In this document: piece after piece, positions 33,489 to 42,450 of the stretch
Position numbering within the stretch: the stretch's first letter is position 1
Layout of the letters: every line of letters starts with the position of its first letter
NCBI RefSeq assembly: GCF_030246885.1
Contig: NZ_CP126739.1
Location: 3,224,001 to 3,288,000, forward strand
Source: Microbacterium sp. zg-B185
GTDB lineage: Bacteria > Actinomycetota > Actinomycetes > Actinomycetales > Microbacteriaceae
Length of the DNA stretch: 64,000 bases
Direction of reading: 5' to 3'
Position numbers and translations under genes: made by a program
The notes under the pieces: generated by a model
The model's input: only the letters and a program-made list of their open reading frames with translations
What the model was told of the DNA's origin: nothing
Databases searched by the model: none

Positions 33489-35009
33489 GTGATCAAAGAT
33501 GACCAACGCTCGGCGTTACTCGAGGTGCGCGGTGTGACGAAGAGCTTTGCCGGAGTGCGGGCCCTGCGCGGGGTCGATCTGGACGTGCTCCCCGGCGAAG
33601 TCCACTGCGTCCTCGGGCAGAACGGCGCCGGCAAGTCGACGCTGATCAAGACGCTCGCGGGTGTGCATCGCCCCGACAAGGGGACGATCGGGTGGCTCGG
33701 CGAACCGGTCGAGATCGCAATGCCGGAAGCGGCTCTGGAACTGGGCATCGCCACGATGTACCAGGAACTGGATGTCGTGGACGGGCTGACGATCGCGGAG
33801 AACATCTTCCTCGGGCACGAGCTGGCCAGGGGCGGGTTCACCAAGCGGTCGGAGGCGGCGCGGCAGACCAGGGAACTGCTGCGCCGTCTCGGTCACGCCA
33901 ATCTGTCGCCGCACACCGAGGTCGGTCGACTCAGCGCCGCCAACAAGCAGATCGTGAGCATGGCGCGCGCACTGTCGCACGACATCAAGCTCATGATCAT
34001 GGACGAGCCCTCCGCGGTGCTCGACACCGAGGAGGTGAAGAACCTCTTCTCCGTGGTCAGGGAGCTCACCTCCGAAGGGATCGCCGTGGTGTACATCACA
34101 CACCGGCTGGAGGAGATCCGGCAGATCGGCGACCGGATCACCGTCCTGAAGGACGGCGCGTCGATGGCCTCCGGCCTGCCGGCGGCCGACACGCCGACTC
34201 AGGAGCTGATCCGGCTCATGACCGGCCGGGCTGTCGAGAACGTCTTCCCGCCGGGCGTCCCGGTACCGGAGGATTCGCCGCTGGTTCTGGAGGTCGAGGG
34301 GCTGGGCCTGGCCGGTGTCTTCTCGGATGTCAGCTTCACCGTCCGGGCCGGCGAGATCGTGGGGTTCGCCGGCCTGGTCGGCTCCGGCAGATCAGAGATC
34401 ATCGAGACGGTCTACGGCGCGCGCAAGGCGACGGCCGGCACCGTGCGGGTCGCCGGAAAGACCGTGCCTCGAGGATCGGTGGTGGCCGCCGTCGAGGCCG
34501 GCGTCGGCCTGTCGCCCGAGGAGCGCAAGAGCCAGGGACTCGTCCTGGACGAGCCGATCTTCGTCAACGTGACCCTGTCCTCCGTCTCCCGGTTCGCCAA
34601 AGGGGGCTTCCTGGACGAGCGGGCCGAACGCAAAGCGACCGCCGAACAGATCGATGCGCTCGAGCTGCGACCGGCGAACCCGGACCGGGCGACCAGAACC
34701 CTCTCCGGAGGCAACCAGCAGAAGATCCTGCTGGCGCGGTGGCTGGTCCACGGCACTCGCGTGCTGCTGCTGGATGAGCCCACCCGCGGCGTGGATGTCG
34801 GCGCGCGCGCCGAGATCTACGCGCTGATCCGGCGGCTGTCGGCGGCCGGGAACGCGGTGGTCATCGTCTCGAGCGAGATCGAAGAGGTGCTCGGCCTGGC
34901 CGACAAGGTCCTCGTCGTCTCGGACGGTCGCGTCCTGGAAACCCTCCCCGCCGCCCAGATCGACGAGCACGGTGTGCTCGATCTCGTCATGAAAGGAACC
35001 GCCGCGTGA
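33489..35009 (+). CDS. Sugar ABC importer ATPase (RbsA-like, two ABC domains)
   Basis: 506 residues with tandem ABC domains. First: Walker A GQNGAGKST, signature-like LSAANKQIVSMARAL, Walker B LMIMDEPSAVLD, switch VVYITHRL. Second: degenerate P-loop FAGLVGSGRSE, signature LSGGNQQKILLARWL, VLLLDEPTRGVDVG. This two-domain arrangement is typical of ribose/xylose/galactose importers. GTG at 33489 is chosen because it fits the leaderless promoter; an upstream in-frame codon at 33384 would add a non-conserved N-terminus. Confidence 0.92.
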   Translation: MIKDDQRSALLEVRGVTKSFAGVRALRGVDLDVLPGEVHCVLGQNGAGKSTLIKTLAGVHRPDKGTIGWLGEPVEIAMPEAALELGIATMYQELDVVDGLTIAENIFLGHELARGGFTKRSEAARQTRELLRRLGHANLSPHTEVGRLSAANKQIVSMARALSHDIKLMIMDEPSAVLDTEEVKNLFSVVRELTSEGIAVVYITHRLEEIRQIGDRITVLKDGASMASGLPAADTPTQELIRLMTGRAVENVFPPGVPVPEDSPLVLEVEGLGLAGVFSDVSFTVRAGEIVGFAGLVGSGRSEIIETVYGARKATAGTVRVAGKTVPRGSVVAAVEAGVGLSPEERKSQGLVLDEPIFVNVTLSSVSRFAKGGFLDERAERKATAEQIDALELRPANPDRATRTLSGGNQQKILLARWLVHGTRVLLLDEPTRGVDVGARAEIYALIRRLSAAGNAVVIVSSEIEEVLGLADKVLVVSDGRVLETLPAAQIDEHGVLDLVMKGTAA

Positions 35010-36079
35010 GCGAGCCAGTAACCACCGGGGACCTGGTCGGTCCGCCTTCCTCCACGGGCGCCCGCTCTCCGCTCGAGGCCCCCTCGGGCCGCGACGGCGA
35101 GAAGAGCGGTCTGCAGAAGATCATGTCCGGATCCGTCGGCCGCAACCTCGGACTCGTCCTGGCCCTGCTGGTGCTCGTGGTCGTCGGCGCCGTCACCGCC
35201 GGGGAGAGTTTCACCACGCTCAGCAACGCTCTCGTGATCCTCCGTCAGGCCTCGATCATCGGCGTCGTCAGCATCGGCATGACCCTGGTCATCATCGCCG
35301 GCGGTATCGACCTGTCCGTCGGCTCGGTGCTCGGCCTCGCCTCGATCGTGGCGACCCTCGCGGCGATCCAGGACCTCGCCGATCAGACCCACTGGATCGT
35401 GATGATCCTGATCGCCCTCGCGGTCGGGCTCGGTGCGGGCCTGATCAACGGAGTCGTGATCGCGTACGGCAACGTCGTCGCCTTCATGGCGACCCTCGCG
35501 ATGCTGGTCGCCGCGCGCGGGCTCGCCGAGATCCTCGCCGAACGCCGCACGCTGATCGTCGAGGATCGCGGCTTCATCAGCTTCATGAACGCCGACCTCA
35601 TCGGCGTGGACGTCCTGATCTGGATCTTCGCGATCGTCGCCGCGCTGGGCTGGGTGATCCTCAACCGCACGACGTTCGGTCGCCGCACCGTCGCCATCGG
35701 CGGCAACCGCGAGGCCGCGCGGCTCGCGGGCATCAACGTGAAGCGCCACACGATGTGGCTGTACGCGATCGCCGGCCTGTGCGCGGGGATCGGCGCCGTC
35801 ATGATCCTCGGGCGCACGACTGCCGGCAGCTCCACGCATGGCACGCTGCTGGAGCTGGACGTGATCGCGGCGGTCGTCGTCGGCGGCACGCTGCTGGTCG
35901 GCGGACGCGGGACGATCACCGGCACCGTCTTCGGCGTGCTGATCTTCGCCACCCTGACGAACGTGTTCGTCCAGAACAACCTGACATCATCGGTGCAGGC
36001 GGTCGCCAAGGGCATCATCATCGTGATCGCGGTGCTGCTGCAGCAGCGGTTCGCCAAGCCCGGCGGCCGCCAATCGTAA
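35006..36079 (+). CDS. Sugar ABC importer permease (RbsC-like)
   Basis: 357 residues. About 40 N-terminal residues are polar, then eight to ten hydrophobic segments. The family motif GMTLVIIAGGIDLSVGSVLGLASI lies near residues 90-115 and LLVGGRGTITGTVFGVLI near 300. The GTG start overlaps the ATPase stop (GTGA). Together with 32180 and 33489 it forms a complete sugar importer. Confidence 0.92.
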   Translation: MSEPVTTGDLVGPPSSTGARSPLEAPSGRDGEKSGLQKIMSGSVGRNLGLVLALLVLVVVGAVTAGESFTTLSNALVILRQASIIGVVSIGMTLVIIAGGIDLSVGSVLGLASIVATLAAIQDLADQTHWIVMILIALAVGLGAGLINGVVIAYGNVVAFMATLAMLVAARGLAEILAERRTLIVEDRGFISFMNADLIGVDVLIWIFAIVAALGWVILNRTTFGRRTVAIGGNREAARLAGINVKRHTMWLYAIAGLCAGIGAVMILGRTTAGSSTHGTLLELDVIAAVVVGGTLLVGGRGTITGTVFGVLIFATLTNVFVQNNLTSSVQAVAKGIIIVIAVLLQQRFAKPGGRQS

Positions 36080-36183
36080 CGGACACGGTCGCCTTCTGCC
36101 GTTGTGTAGCGTGGCCAGCGACGGGAACGGCAGAACTTCCCGGACTTCGGCCGACCGGGTCGTATGAGTGAGTGGATCGTGCA

Positions 36184-37359
36184 ATGGGTGTCGAATCTTC
36201 CGCCGGAATGGGCGTGACGGAGCTGTTCCAGCTCCTTCGCGACGGTGTTCCGCGCACGCGTGCTCAGCTCGCGAAATCCACCGGCCTGGCCCGTTCCACG
36301 ATCGCGGTGCGGGTGGACGAGCTGATGCGGATGGGCCTGGTCACACCGGTCGCCGAGGCAGCCTCCACGGGTGGCCGCCCTCCGTCGCAGTTCGCCCTCA
36401 ACCCGGGCGCCCGTGTGGTCGTGGCGGCGGACATCGGTGCGACGCACGCCACCGTCGCGATCAGCGACCTGGGCGCGACCATCCTCGCGGAGCGCATCGA
36501 ACCGCTGGACATCACGCTGGGCCCGGTGCCGGTGCTGACCTGGACCCTCGAGACCGCGATGACCCTGCTGGCTGAGACGGGGCGGAGCGTCGGCGACATC
36601 GCGGCGATCGGCATCGGCGTTCCGGGGCCGGTGGAATTCTCCACCGGGCGCCCGGTCAACCCACCGATCATGCCCGGGTGGGACCGGTTCGACATCCCGG
36701 GGTGGGTGCGTCAGCATCTCGAAGCGCCGGTGCTCGTCGACAATGACGTCAACATCATGGCGCTCGGCGAGCAGGCCACCGCGTGGCCGTCGGTCGAGCA
36801 TCTGATGTTCGTGAAGATCGCCACCGGCATCGGCGCGGGGGTCATCTCGGGCGGGCAGCTGCTGCGCGGCGCGCAGGGCGTGGCGGGCGATATCGGTCAT
36901 GTGCGGGTGGCACGCGGCTCCGACGTGCCGTGCAGCTGCGGGAACCGCGGATGCCTGGAGGCGCTCGCCTCGGGACCGGCGATTGCGCGCGAACTGCGCG
37001 CGCAGGGCATCGCGGCCGCCAATGGCGATGACGTGGTCGAACTGGTCAAGCACGGCAACGTCGACGCGATCCAGGCCGTGCGGCAAGCCGGCCGCGACAT
37101 CGGCGAGGTGCTCACCGCCTGCGTGAGCCTGATGAACCCGTCCATCATCGCGATCGGCGGCTCCATGGCCCGGGTCGGCGAGCACCTGATCGCCGGGGTG
37201 CGCGAGGTCGTCTACACCCGCTCGACGCCGTTGGCGACGGAGCATCTGGCGATCGTGCAGTCATCGGCCGCGGAGAACGCCGGTGTCCGAGGTGCGGCCA
37301 TGCTCGCCATCGAGCACGCGCTCTCGCCGGCGGCGCTGCACATGCTCGTCAGCGCCTGA
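36184..37359 (+). CDS. ROK-family transcriptional regulator
   Basis: 391 residues. N-terminal winged helix (VPRTRAQLAKSTGLARSTIAVRV region) followed by a ROK sugar-kinase-like domain: ADIGATHATVAISD (phosphate 1 motif), VLVDNDVNIMALGE, and the zinc motif CSCGNRGCLEA near residue 258. The helix-turn-helix plus ROK layout is that of NagC/XylR repressors sensing a sugar. It lies just downstream of the importer and is probably its regulator. Start: ATG 36184 preferred; GTG at 36172 is also in frame. Confidence 0.9.
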   Translation: MGVESSAGMGVTELFQLLRDGVPRTRAQLAKSTGLARSTIAVRVDELMRMGLVTPVAEAASTGGRPPSQFALNPGARVVVAADIGATHATVAISDLGATILAERIEPLDITLGPVPVLTWTLETAMTLLAETGRSVGDIAAIGIGVPGPVEFSTGRPVNPPIMPGWDRFDIPGWVRQHLEAPVLVDNDVNIMALGEQATAWPSVEHLMFVKIATGIGAGVISGGQLLRGAQGVAGDIGHVRVARGSDVPCSCGNRGCLEALASGPAIARELRAQGIAAANGDDVVELVKHGNVDAIQAVRQAGRDIGEVLTACVSLMNPSIIAIGGSMARVGEHLIAGVREVVYTRSTPLATEHLAIVQSSAAENAGVRGAAMLAIEHALSPAALHMLVSA

Positions 37360-37385
37360 GGGCGCTCTCGCCGCGGAGCGGCACT

Positions 37386-37391
37386 TAAGCT
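37386..37391 (+). promoter_or_regulatory. -10 element TAAGCT, leaderless start of the lipoate ligase gene
   Basis: TAAGCT, six bases, then ATG at 37398; no ribosome binding site. Confidence 0.5.
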
Positions 37392-37397
37392 GAGTCC

Positions 37398-38447
37398 ATG
37401 CACGGCGAATACAAGGTGCCCGGAGGCAAGCTGGTCGTCGTCGACCTCGAAGAGCGCGACGGCAGGATCTTCGGGTTCCGCCTCGCCGGCGACTTCTTCC
37501 TCGAGCCGGACAGTGCGCTGGACGACATCGACGACGCCGTCAACGGACTCCCCATCGAGACGGATGCCGCGGCCATCGCCGCGGCCGTGCGCGAGGCACT
37601 GCCCGACGGCGCCCAGCTGCTGGGGTTCACGCCCGAGGCGGTCGGCACCGCCGTCCGCCGCGCGCTGGTGACCCCGCCGGGCTGGCGCGACTTCGACTGG
37701 GAGATCGTGCACGAAAAGCCCGTCTCGCCACGGATGAACCTCGCGCTGGACGAGGTGCTCACCACCAGGGTCGGCGACGGCCGGCGTCGCCCCACGCTCC
37801 GGCTGTGGGAGTGGGACGAGTCCGCGGTCGTGATCGGGTCGTTCCAGTCGTATCGCAACGAGGTCGATCCGGAGGGTGCAGCCCGGCATGGGTTCGACGT
37901 CGTCCGGCGCATCTCCGGCGGCGGCGCGATGCTCATGGCCGCGAACTCGATCGTGACCTACTCGCTGTACGTCCCGGCATCCCTGGTCGCCGGCATGACG
38001 TTCGCCGATTCGTATGCCTTCCTGGACGACTGGGTGCTGCAGGCGCTGCGCTCCCTCGGCATCGACGCCACCTACCAGCCGCTCAACGACATCGCGAGCC
38101 CGCAGGGGAAGATCGGCGGGGCGGCGCAGAAGCGCCTCGCGAACGGCGGGGTGCTGCACCACGCCACGCTCAGCTACGACATGGACGGTCAGGTGATGAC
38201 CGAGGTGCTGCGCATCGGCCGCGAGAAGCTCAGCGACAAGGGCACCACCTCGGCGGCCAAGCGGGTCGACCCGCTGCGTCGTCAGACCGGACTGCCACGC
38301 GAAGCGATCATCGAGCGCTTCATCGAGACGTTCGCGAAACTGTACGGGGCCGTGCCCGGCCGCATCAGCGACGAGGAGTACGCCGAGGCCGAAGCCCTGG
38401 TCGAGTCGAAGTTCGCGACGGACCCGTGGCTGTACCGGGTGCCGTGA
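37398..38447 (+). CDS. Lipoate-protein ligase A family protein with N-terminal accessory domain
   Basis: 349 residues. Residues 1-85 resemble the small accessory domain usually found at the C-terminus of LplA (GEYKVPGGKLVVVDLE start). The catalytic BPL/LplA domain follows: MNLALDEVL, RRISGGGAMLMAANSIVTYS near 172-190 and the lysine in GKIGGAAQKR near 238. Likely attaches lipoate (or octanoate) to 2-oxo acid dehydrogenases or the glycine cleavage H protein. The domain order (accessory first) is the notable feature. Its stop overlaps the methyltransferase start. Confidence 0.85.
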   Translation: MHGEYKVPGGKLVVVDLEERDGRIFGFRLAGDFFLEPDSALDDIDDAVNGLPIETDAAAIAAAVREALPDGAQLLGFTPEAVGTAVRRALVTPPGWRDFDWEIVHEKPVSPRMNLALDEVLTTRVGDGRRRPTLRLWEWDESAVVIGSFQSYRNEVDPEGAARHGFDVVRRISGGGAMLMAANSIVTYSLYVPASLVAGMTFADSYAFLDDWVLQALRSLGIDATYQPLNDIASPQGKIGGAAQKRLANGGVLHHATLSYDMDGQVMTEVLRIGREKLSDKGTTSAAKRVDPLRRQTGLPREAIIERFIETFAKLYGAVPGRISDEEYAEAEALVESKFATDPWLYRVP

Positions 38448-39397
38448 CGGGCGCCGAGATCGTCGACACGGCGGGCGTCGCTCCGCCGCGGGGTGCGGTG
38501 ACGATCCACCACGGCGACAACCTCGCCGTGGTCGCGGCATATCCGGACGAGTCCTTCACCCTGATCTACCTGGATCCGCCGTTCAACACCGGGCGCGTGC
38601 AGGGCCGGGCGCTGGAGACCGCGCGCTCGGTCCGACCCGGGTCGCCCGAGCCGGTGGCCGGCGCCACGCCGCTCGGCACGGTGCCGGAAACGACCGGCGT
38701 CCCGGTGGCAGACGGAGCCGTCGTGCGGCGCGGGTTCCACGGCCGGGAGTACGAGCGGCTGCGCGGCGACCTGCGCGAGTACGACGACCGGTTCGACGAT
38801 TACTGGGGTTTCCTCGAGCCGCGGCTGGCCGAGGCGTGGCGTCTGCTGGCCGCGGACGGCACGCTCTACGTGCACCTGGACTATCGCGAAGCGCATTACG
38901 CCAAGGTCCTCATGGACGCCCTCTTCGGCCGCGACCGCTTTCTGAACGAGCTGATCTGGGCGTACGACTACGGGGCCAAGACCCGGCGCCGCTGGCCGAC
39001 CAAGCACGACACCATCCTGGTGTACGTCAAGGATCCCGACCGGTACTGGTTCAACTCGGATGCCGTGGACCGCGAGCCGTACATGGCGCCCGGACTGGTC
39101 ACCGCCGAGAAGGCCGCCCGCGGCAAGCTGCCCACCGACGTCTGGTGGCACACGATCGTGCCGACCACCGGCCGGGAGAAGACCGGCTATCCGACGCAGA
39201 AGCCGGAGGGGATCCTGCGACGCATCGTTCAGGCATCCAGCCGGCCCGGCGACCGCGTTCTGGACTTCTTCGCCGGCAGCGGCACGACCGGGGCTGTCGC
39301 CGCGGCGCTGGGGCGCGACGCTGTGCTGGTGGATGCCAACCTCGAGGCGGTCGAGGTCATGCTCAAGCGCATCCCCGGGGCACAGGTCATCGCCTGA
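38444..39397 (+). CDS. Site-specific DNA methyltransferase, solitary
   Basis: 317 residues of the DPPF class (usually N6-adenine). The catalytic motif IV LIYLDPPFNTG is at residues 36-46 and the AdoMet motif I FFAGSGTTG near 272, so the order is IV-target region-I (beta type). TQKPEG before motif I is the usual companion. No restriction endonuclease gene with recognisable motifs is adjacent, so it is an orphan methylase, possibly regulatory. The GTG start overlaps the lipoate ligase stop (GTGA), an odd coupling with an unrelated enzyme. A polar insert (residues 50-85) contains proline-rich stretches. Confidence 0.87.
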   Translation: MTGAEIVDTAGVAPPRGAVTIHHGDNLAVVAAYPDESFTLIYLDPPFNTGRVQGRALETARSVRPGSPEPVAGATPLGTVPETTGVPVADGAVVRRGFHGREYERLRGDLREYDDRFDDYWGFLEPRLAEAWRLLAADGTLYVHLDYREAHYAKVLMDALFGRDRFLNELIWAYDYGAKTRRRWPTKHDTILVYVKDPDRYWFNSDAVDREPYMAPGLVTAEKAARGKLPTDVWWHTIVPTTGREKTGYPTQKPEGILRRIVQASSRPGDRVLDFFAGSGTTGAVAAALGRDAVLVDANLEAVEVMLKRIPGAQVIA

Positions 39398-39513
39398 CCG
39401 GGGTCATGCCGGCCGGCGCGTCGGTATAACCCGGTCCCGGTGCGTCGCCCGCGGCCGGGCGTCAAAGCCGCGGGAGAAATCGCCTCGGGCACCCGGTGAT
39501 GACGGTCCGCGGT

Positions 39514-39535
39514 CGGAATCGCCCGGTGTTTTGAC
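39514..39535 (+). repeat. Copy 1 of a 22-base motif flanking the AbiEi/DUF559 gene
   Basis: CGGAAT-N9-TTTTGAC; identical at 17 of 22 positions with 40602-40623, in the same orientation. Lies in the intergenic region upstream of the gene at 39664. Confidence 0.45.
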
Positions 39536-39593
39536 CACGCTGCGGACCCGGGGTCGAGCCGGTGGACGAATCGCCTCCTCCCCAGGGCGCGCA

Positions 39594-39612
39594 CTGCGGG
39601 CATAGCCCGCAG
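39594..39612. repeat. 8-bp hairpin upstream of the AbiEi/DUF559 gene
   Basis: CTGCGGGC, loop ATA, GCCCGCAG. It sits in the 266-base gap 39398-39663 that otherwise holds only the repeat at 39514. Its presence argues that translation starts downstream of it (39664). Confidence 0.4.
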
Positions 39613-39663
39613 AATCGGCGGCGGCGGCGCCGCAGCACCCGCCTCCGCGCCACGCTGACCGGC

Positions 39664-40551
39664 ATGTTGCAGCACACCGACGCCGAACTGCGCGGGCGAG
39701 CCACGCACTTTCATCGACGGCGCGACCTCGTGGCCCGAGGATGGACCGATCGTGACCTGCGCGAGGCCGTCGCCGAGGGGCGGGTCGTGCGCCCGCGCGC
39801 GGGCGCGTACCTCGCTGCGGGAACCGCCGCCGATCTCGTGGACGCCTGTGCGCTCGGAGGGCGCCTGACCTGCGTCTCGGAACTGCTCCGCCACGGCGTC
39901 TTCGTTCTCGACCCGTCCGCGCTGCACGTGCACCTCCACGCGGCCCGCAGCCATGCGCCCATGCCGACACGGTCGGTTCGGCGCCACTGGGGCCGCCTGC
40001 ATCGCACACCGCACCCGTGCTCGACGTCGGTCGAGCTGTTCGACGCCGTCGTCTCCGCCGTGCGGTGCCAGCCTCCCCGAGCGGCGCTGGCGACGCTCGA
40101 CTCGGCACTGCACGCGGGCGTTGTCCGGCTCGACGATCTCGATGAGCTCTTCGGTGCGCTTCCCCGGCGGCACCGGGTGCTGCGCCGGCTGATCGACCCG
40201 CGCGCGGAGTCCGGTCCCGAGACGCTGCTCCGGCTGATTCTGCGTTCCCTCGGTGTGCGCTTCGAGGTGCAGGTGTCCATCGCGGGCGTCGGTCGAGTCG
40301 ATTTCGTCGTCGCCGGCTGGCTGATCGTCGAATGCGACAGCGCGCAGTTCCATTCCAGCTGGGCGGACCAGCGCACCGACCGTCGCCGGGACCAGGCCGC
40401 CGCCGCGCTCGGCTTCGCGACCTACCGCCCCATCGCCGAGGACATCATGTGGCACGCAGACCGGGTCCGAGCGGCTCTGGCCGGCCTGCTGGCCGGTCGC
40501 GGCACCCGGCGGCCGGCACTCGGCGGCCGGCACCCGGCAGGCGCCCGGTGA
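39664..40551 (+). CDS. AbiEi-like winged-helix protein with C-terminal DUF559 (nuclease-fold) domain
   Basis: 295 residues. The N-terminal part (residues 10-50: HFHRRRDLVARGWTDRDL, GRVVRPRAGAYLA) resembles the AbiEi antitoxin winged helix. The C-terminal 100 residues match DUF559 of the PD-(D/E)XK/Vsr-like fold: PETLLRLILRSLGV, GRVDFVVAGWLIVECD with Asp and Glu in the expected catalytic places, then RRRDQAAAALGFATYRP. Widespread in actinobacteria, function unknown; DNA cleavage is a guess. An in-frame GTG at 39562 exists but lies before the hairpin at 39594. Next to a solitary methylase, and flanked by two similar 22-base motifs. Confidence 0.75.
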   Translation: MLQHTDAELRGRATHFHRRRDLVARGWTDRDLREAVAEGRVVRPRAGAYLAAGTAADLVDACALGGRLTCVSELLRHGVFVLDPSALHVHLHAARSHAPMPTRSVRRHWGRLHRTPHPCSTSVELFDAVVSAVRCQPPRAALATLDSALHAGVVRLDDLDELFGALPRRHRVLRRLIDPRAESGPETLLRLILRSLGVRFEVQVSIAGVGRVDFVVAGWLIVECDSAQFHSSWADQRTDRRRDQAAAALGFATYRPIAEDIMWHADRVRAALAGLLAGRGTRRPALGGRHPAGAR

Positions 40552-40601
40552 ATCCGCGGGGATGAACCGTGCCCGCCGGCAGCACGTGCGGGCGCCACCG
40601 C

Positions 40602-40623
40602 CGGAATGTCCCCGCTTTTTGAC
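40602..40623 (+). repeat. Copy 2 of the 22-base motif
   Basis: CGGAAT-N9-TTTTGAC, 51 bases after the DUF559 gene and 22 before the carboxylesterase remnant stop. See 39514-39535. Confidence 0.45.
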
Positions 40624-40644
40624 GCACCAGGAAGTCCCGCCGGC

Positions 40645-41658
40645 TCAGACCAGCGCGCGCACGCTCGCATATCCGTCGGCGGAGACGTCCGGGCGGGAGG
40701 GGTCGCCGCCGAAGATCCGCGTTGCGCCGGGCATCGCCCTCCACGCCGGCCACCCCGGATCGTGGTCGCGGACGAACGACACCGCAGAGCCGTGCACGGC
40801 GGCCGCGAGCGCGCGGGGCGGGCGGTCCCCGGCCAGCGCTTCGACGCCCGCATCCAGGCAGTCGAACCAGAACGGCACGTCCAGGCAATGGCAGGCCCAC
40901 CCGATCACCGGTGACGGCCATTCGAACCGGTACACCCAGGTCGGCGCATCGGCGCGTGCCTCCGCGACGCGCACCACTCCGGCCCGGAAGACGGCGTCGG
41001 TCGCGTAGCGGCCCAGCACGGCCGCCGTCCCCTTGCGGTGCTGGGCCGCGTTGGCCCGCAGGTACTCCGCGCGCGCGTGGGGAGCCACGCCCAGCAGCCC
41101 GAGTCCGAACGCCGCGGGTACGAGCCGCAGCTTGTTCTTGAGGCGGTCGGTCAGCATGGTGAACTCGTCATCGGTGGAACCGACGACCAGGGGGATGCCG
41201 GACCCGACGCCCGCGCGAAGCGCATCGACCGTCGGCATCGTGATCAGGTCGCCGTCGACCATCGGACCCCACGGGAGGCCCTCGGACAGGATGGCGCGGA
41301 CCCCGGCGAGCCGGTCCTTCGAATCGGTGGATGCCGCGGCCCCCTGCAACCGCACGAGCGTCGCCTCCGGGACGTCGGCGAACCCGTCGCGCGTGGGCGC
41401 CACCCCCGCGAGGTTCGCCAGCTTCGCCGAGAGCGTCCGGGCGCGCTCCGGCGGCACGTCCGCCAGGGCAGGAGACATCGCCCAGGCGGCCGAGAACAGA
41501 CCCTGGGCGGCCGGCATGCCGAGCAGGGTGAGGACCGCGCCGCCACCGGCGGACTGCCCTGCGATGGTCACCCGGCCCGGATCGCCGCCGAACGCGGAAA
41601 TGTTCTCGCGCACCCACGCCAGCGCGGCGAGCCAGTCCCGGACCCCCCGGTTGCCGGG
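40645..41658 (-). pseudogene. Carboxylesterase type B, 5'-truncated remnant
   Basis: 338 codons remain of an expected 480-510. The surviving part starts at the block PGNRGVRDWLAALAWVRENI and includes the nucleophile GQSAGGGA, so the active serine is present; the N-terminal third with the oxyanion HGG region is missing. An in-frame GTG near 41613 could still start a shorter product. Upstream of 41658 the sequence is abruptly that of a different gene (DUF2252) on the other strand. No frameshift is seen in the remainder. I call it a remnant; expression of a truncated protein cannot be excluded. Confidence 0.72.
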
Positions 41659-41659
41659 C

Positions 41660-41827
41660 CGGTCCGGCGACCGGGTCGAGATCGCCGGCTACCTCGGCCG
41701 ATCCGATGTCTTCGACGAGTCGATCGCCGATTTCGCCGAGGCCTACGCCGATCAGAACGAGGCCGACTTCGCCGAGTTCACCTCCGCCATCGCGTCCGGC
41801 CGCCTGCTCGCGGTGCAGGGGCTGTAG
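41660..41827 (+). pseudogene. DUF2252 family protein, C-terminal remnant
   Basis: Only the last 55 codons remain, beginning RSGDRVEIAGYLGRSD and including FAEAYADQNEADFAEF, a block I recognise as the conserved C-terminus of DUF2252 proteins (about 430-460 residues). The frame is open to the left only as non-homologous reading through the antisense of the carboxylesterase remnant. The two genes must once have been divergent; a deletion removed both 5' parts, with the joint around 41653-41662. Confidence 0.65.
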
Positions 41828-42008
41828 CCGCGGCATCCGGGGAGCCTCCTCGCCCCTCGACGGCACGCACCCCCTTGCCGCGGAGGTGCGGCGATGTCAC
41901 CATCGGCTGTGAGGGCGCGCATGGCCGGCCCACGCAGTCGCACGCGGAACGACCACGCCCTGTCACCACAACGGGCCGGCGTGTCCACGCGTGCGGGAAG
42001 GGAAGCCC

Positions 42009-42437
42009 ATGGCCGACTTCGCATTCGGTCCGGTCGAGCTGTATCTGGTCGGATTCGACGGGGAGAGACCATCGCCGGGCGTGCTCAGCGCGCTCATGGA
42101 ACTCATCGACAGCGGGCTGGTGCGGCTGCTGGACTTGGTTCTGGTCACCAAATCGACGACGGGAGAGGTCACCGTCACCGAGATCGAGGAGGATTCGGAT
42201 GCCTACGGGCTGGCCGAGGTCGAATTCCTCGCGTCCGGGATCGCCGCGGAGGAAGACATCCACGAGCTCGCCGAATCCATCCTGCCGGGCGCGTCGGCGG
42301 CGCTCGTCGCCCTCGAGCTGGTCTACGCGCGGACCCTCACCGAACGGCTCGCCTCGTCGGGGGCCGTGGTCCTGCGCGCCGAGCGCATCCCCGCTCCGGT
42401 CGTTAACGCGGTACTGGAAGCAGCCGAACTGAACTGA
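42009..42437 (+). CDS. DUF6325-type small protein, function unknown
   Basis: 142 residues; FGPVELYLVGFDGERPSPGV at the N-terminus and ASAALVALELVYARTL, RAERIPAPVVNAVL near the C-terminus match an actinobacterial family of small proteins (DUF6325 as I recall). Helix-strand pattern, acidic, no membrane segment. Ribosome binding site GGGAAGGGAAG precedes the ATG. It is followed 13 bases later by the SHOCT protein; this pair is common in actinobacteria and may be stress-related, which is inference. Confidence 0.7.
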   Translation: MADFAFGPVELYLVGFDGERPSPGVLSALMELIDSGLVRLLDLVLVTKSTTGEVTVTEIEEDSDAYGLAEVEFLASGIAAEEDIHELAESILPGASAALVALELVYARTLTERLASSGAVVLRAERIPAPVVNAVLEAAELN

Positions 42438-42450
42438 GAGAGGAAGAGAA

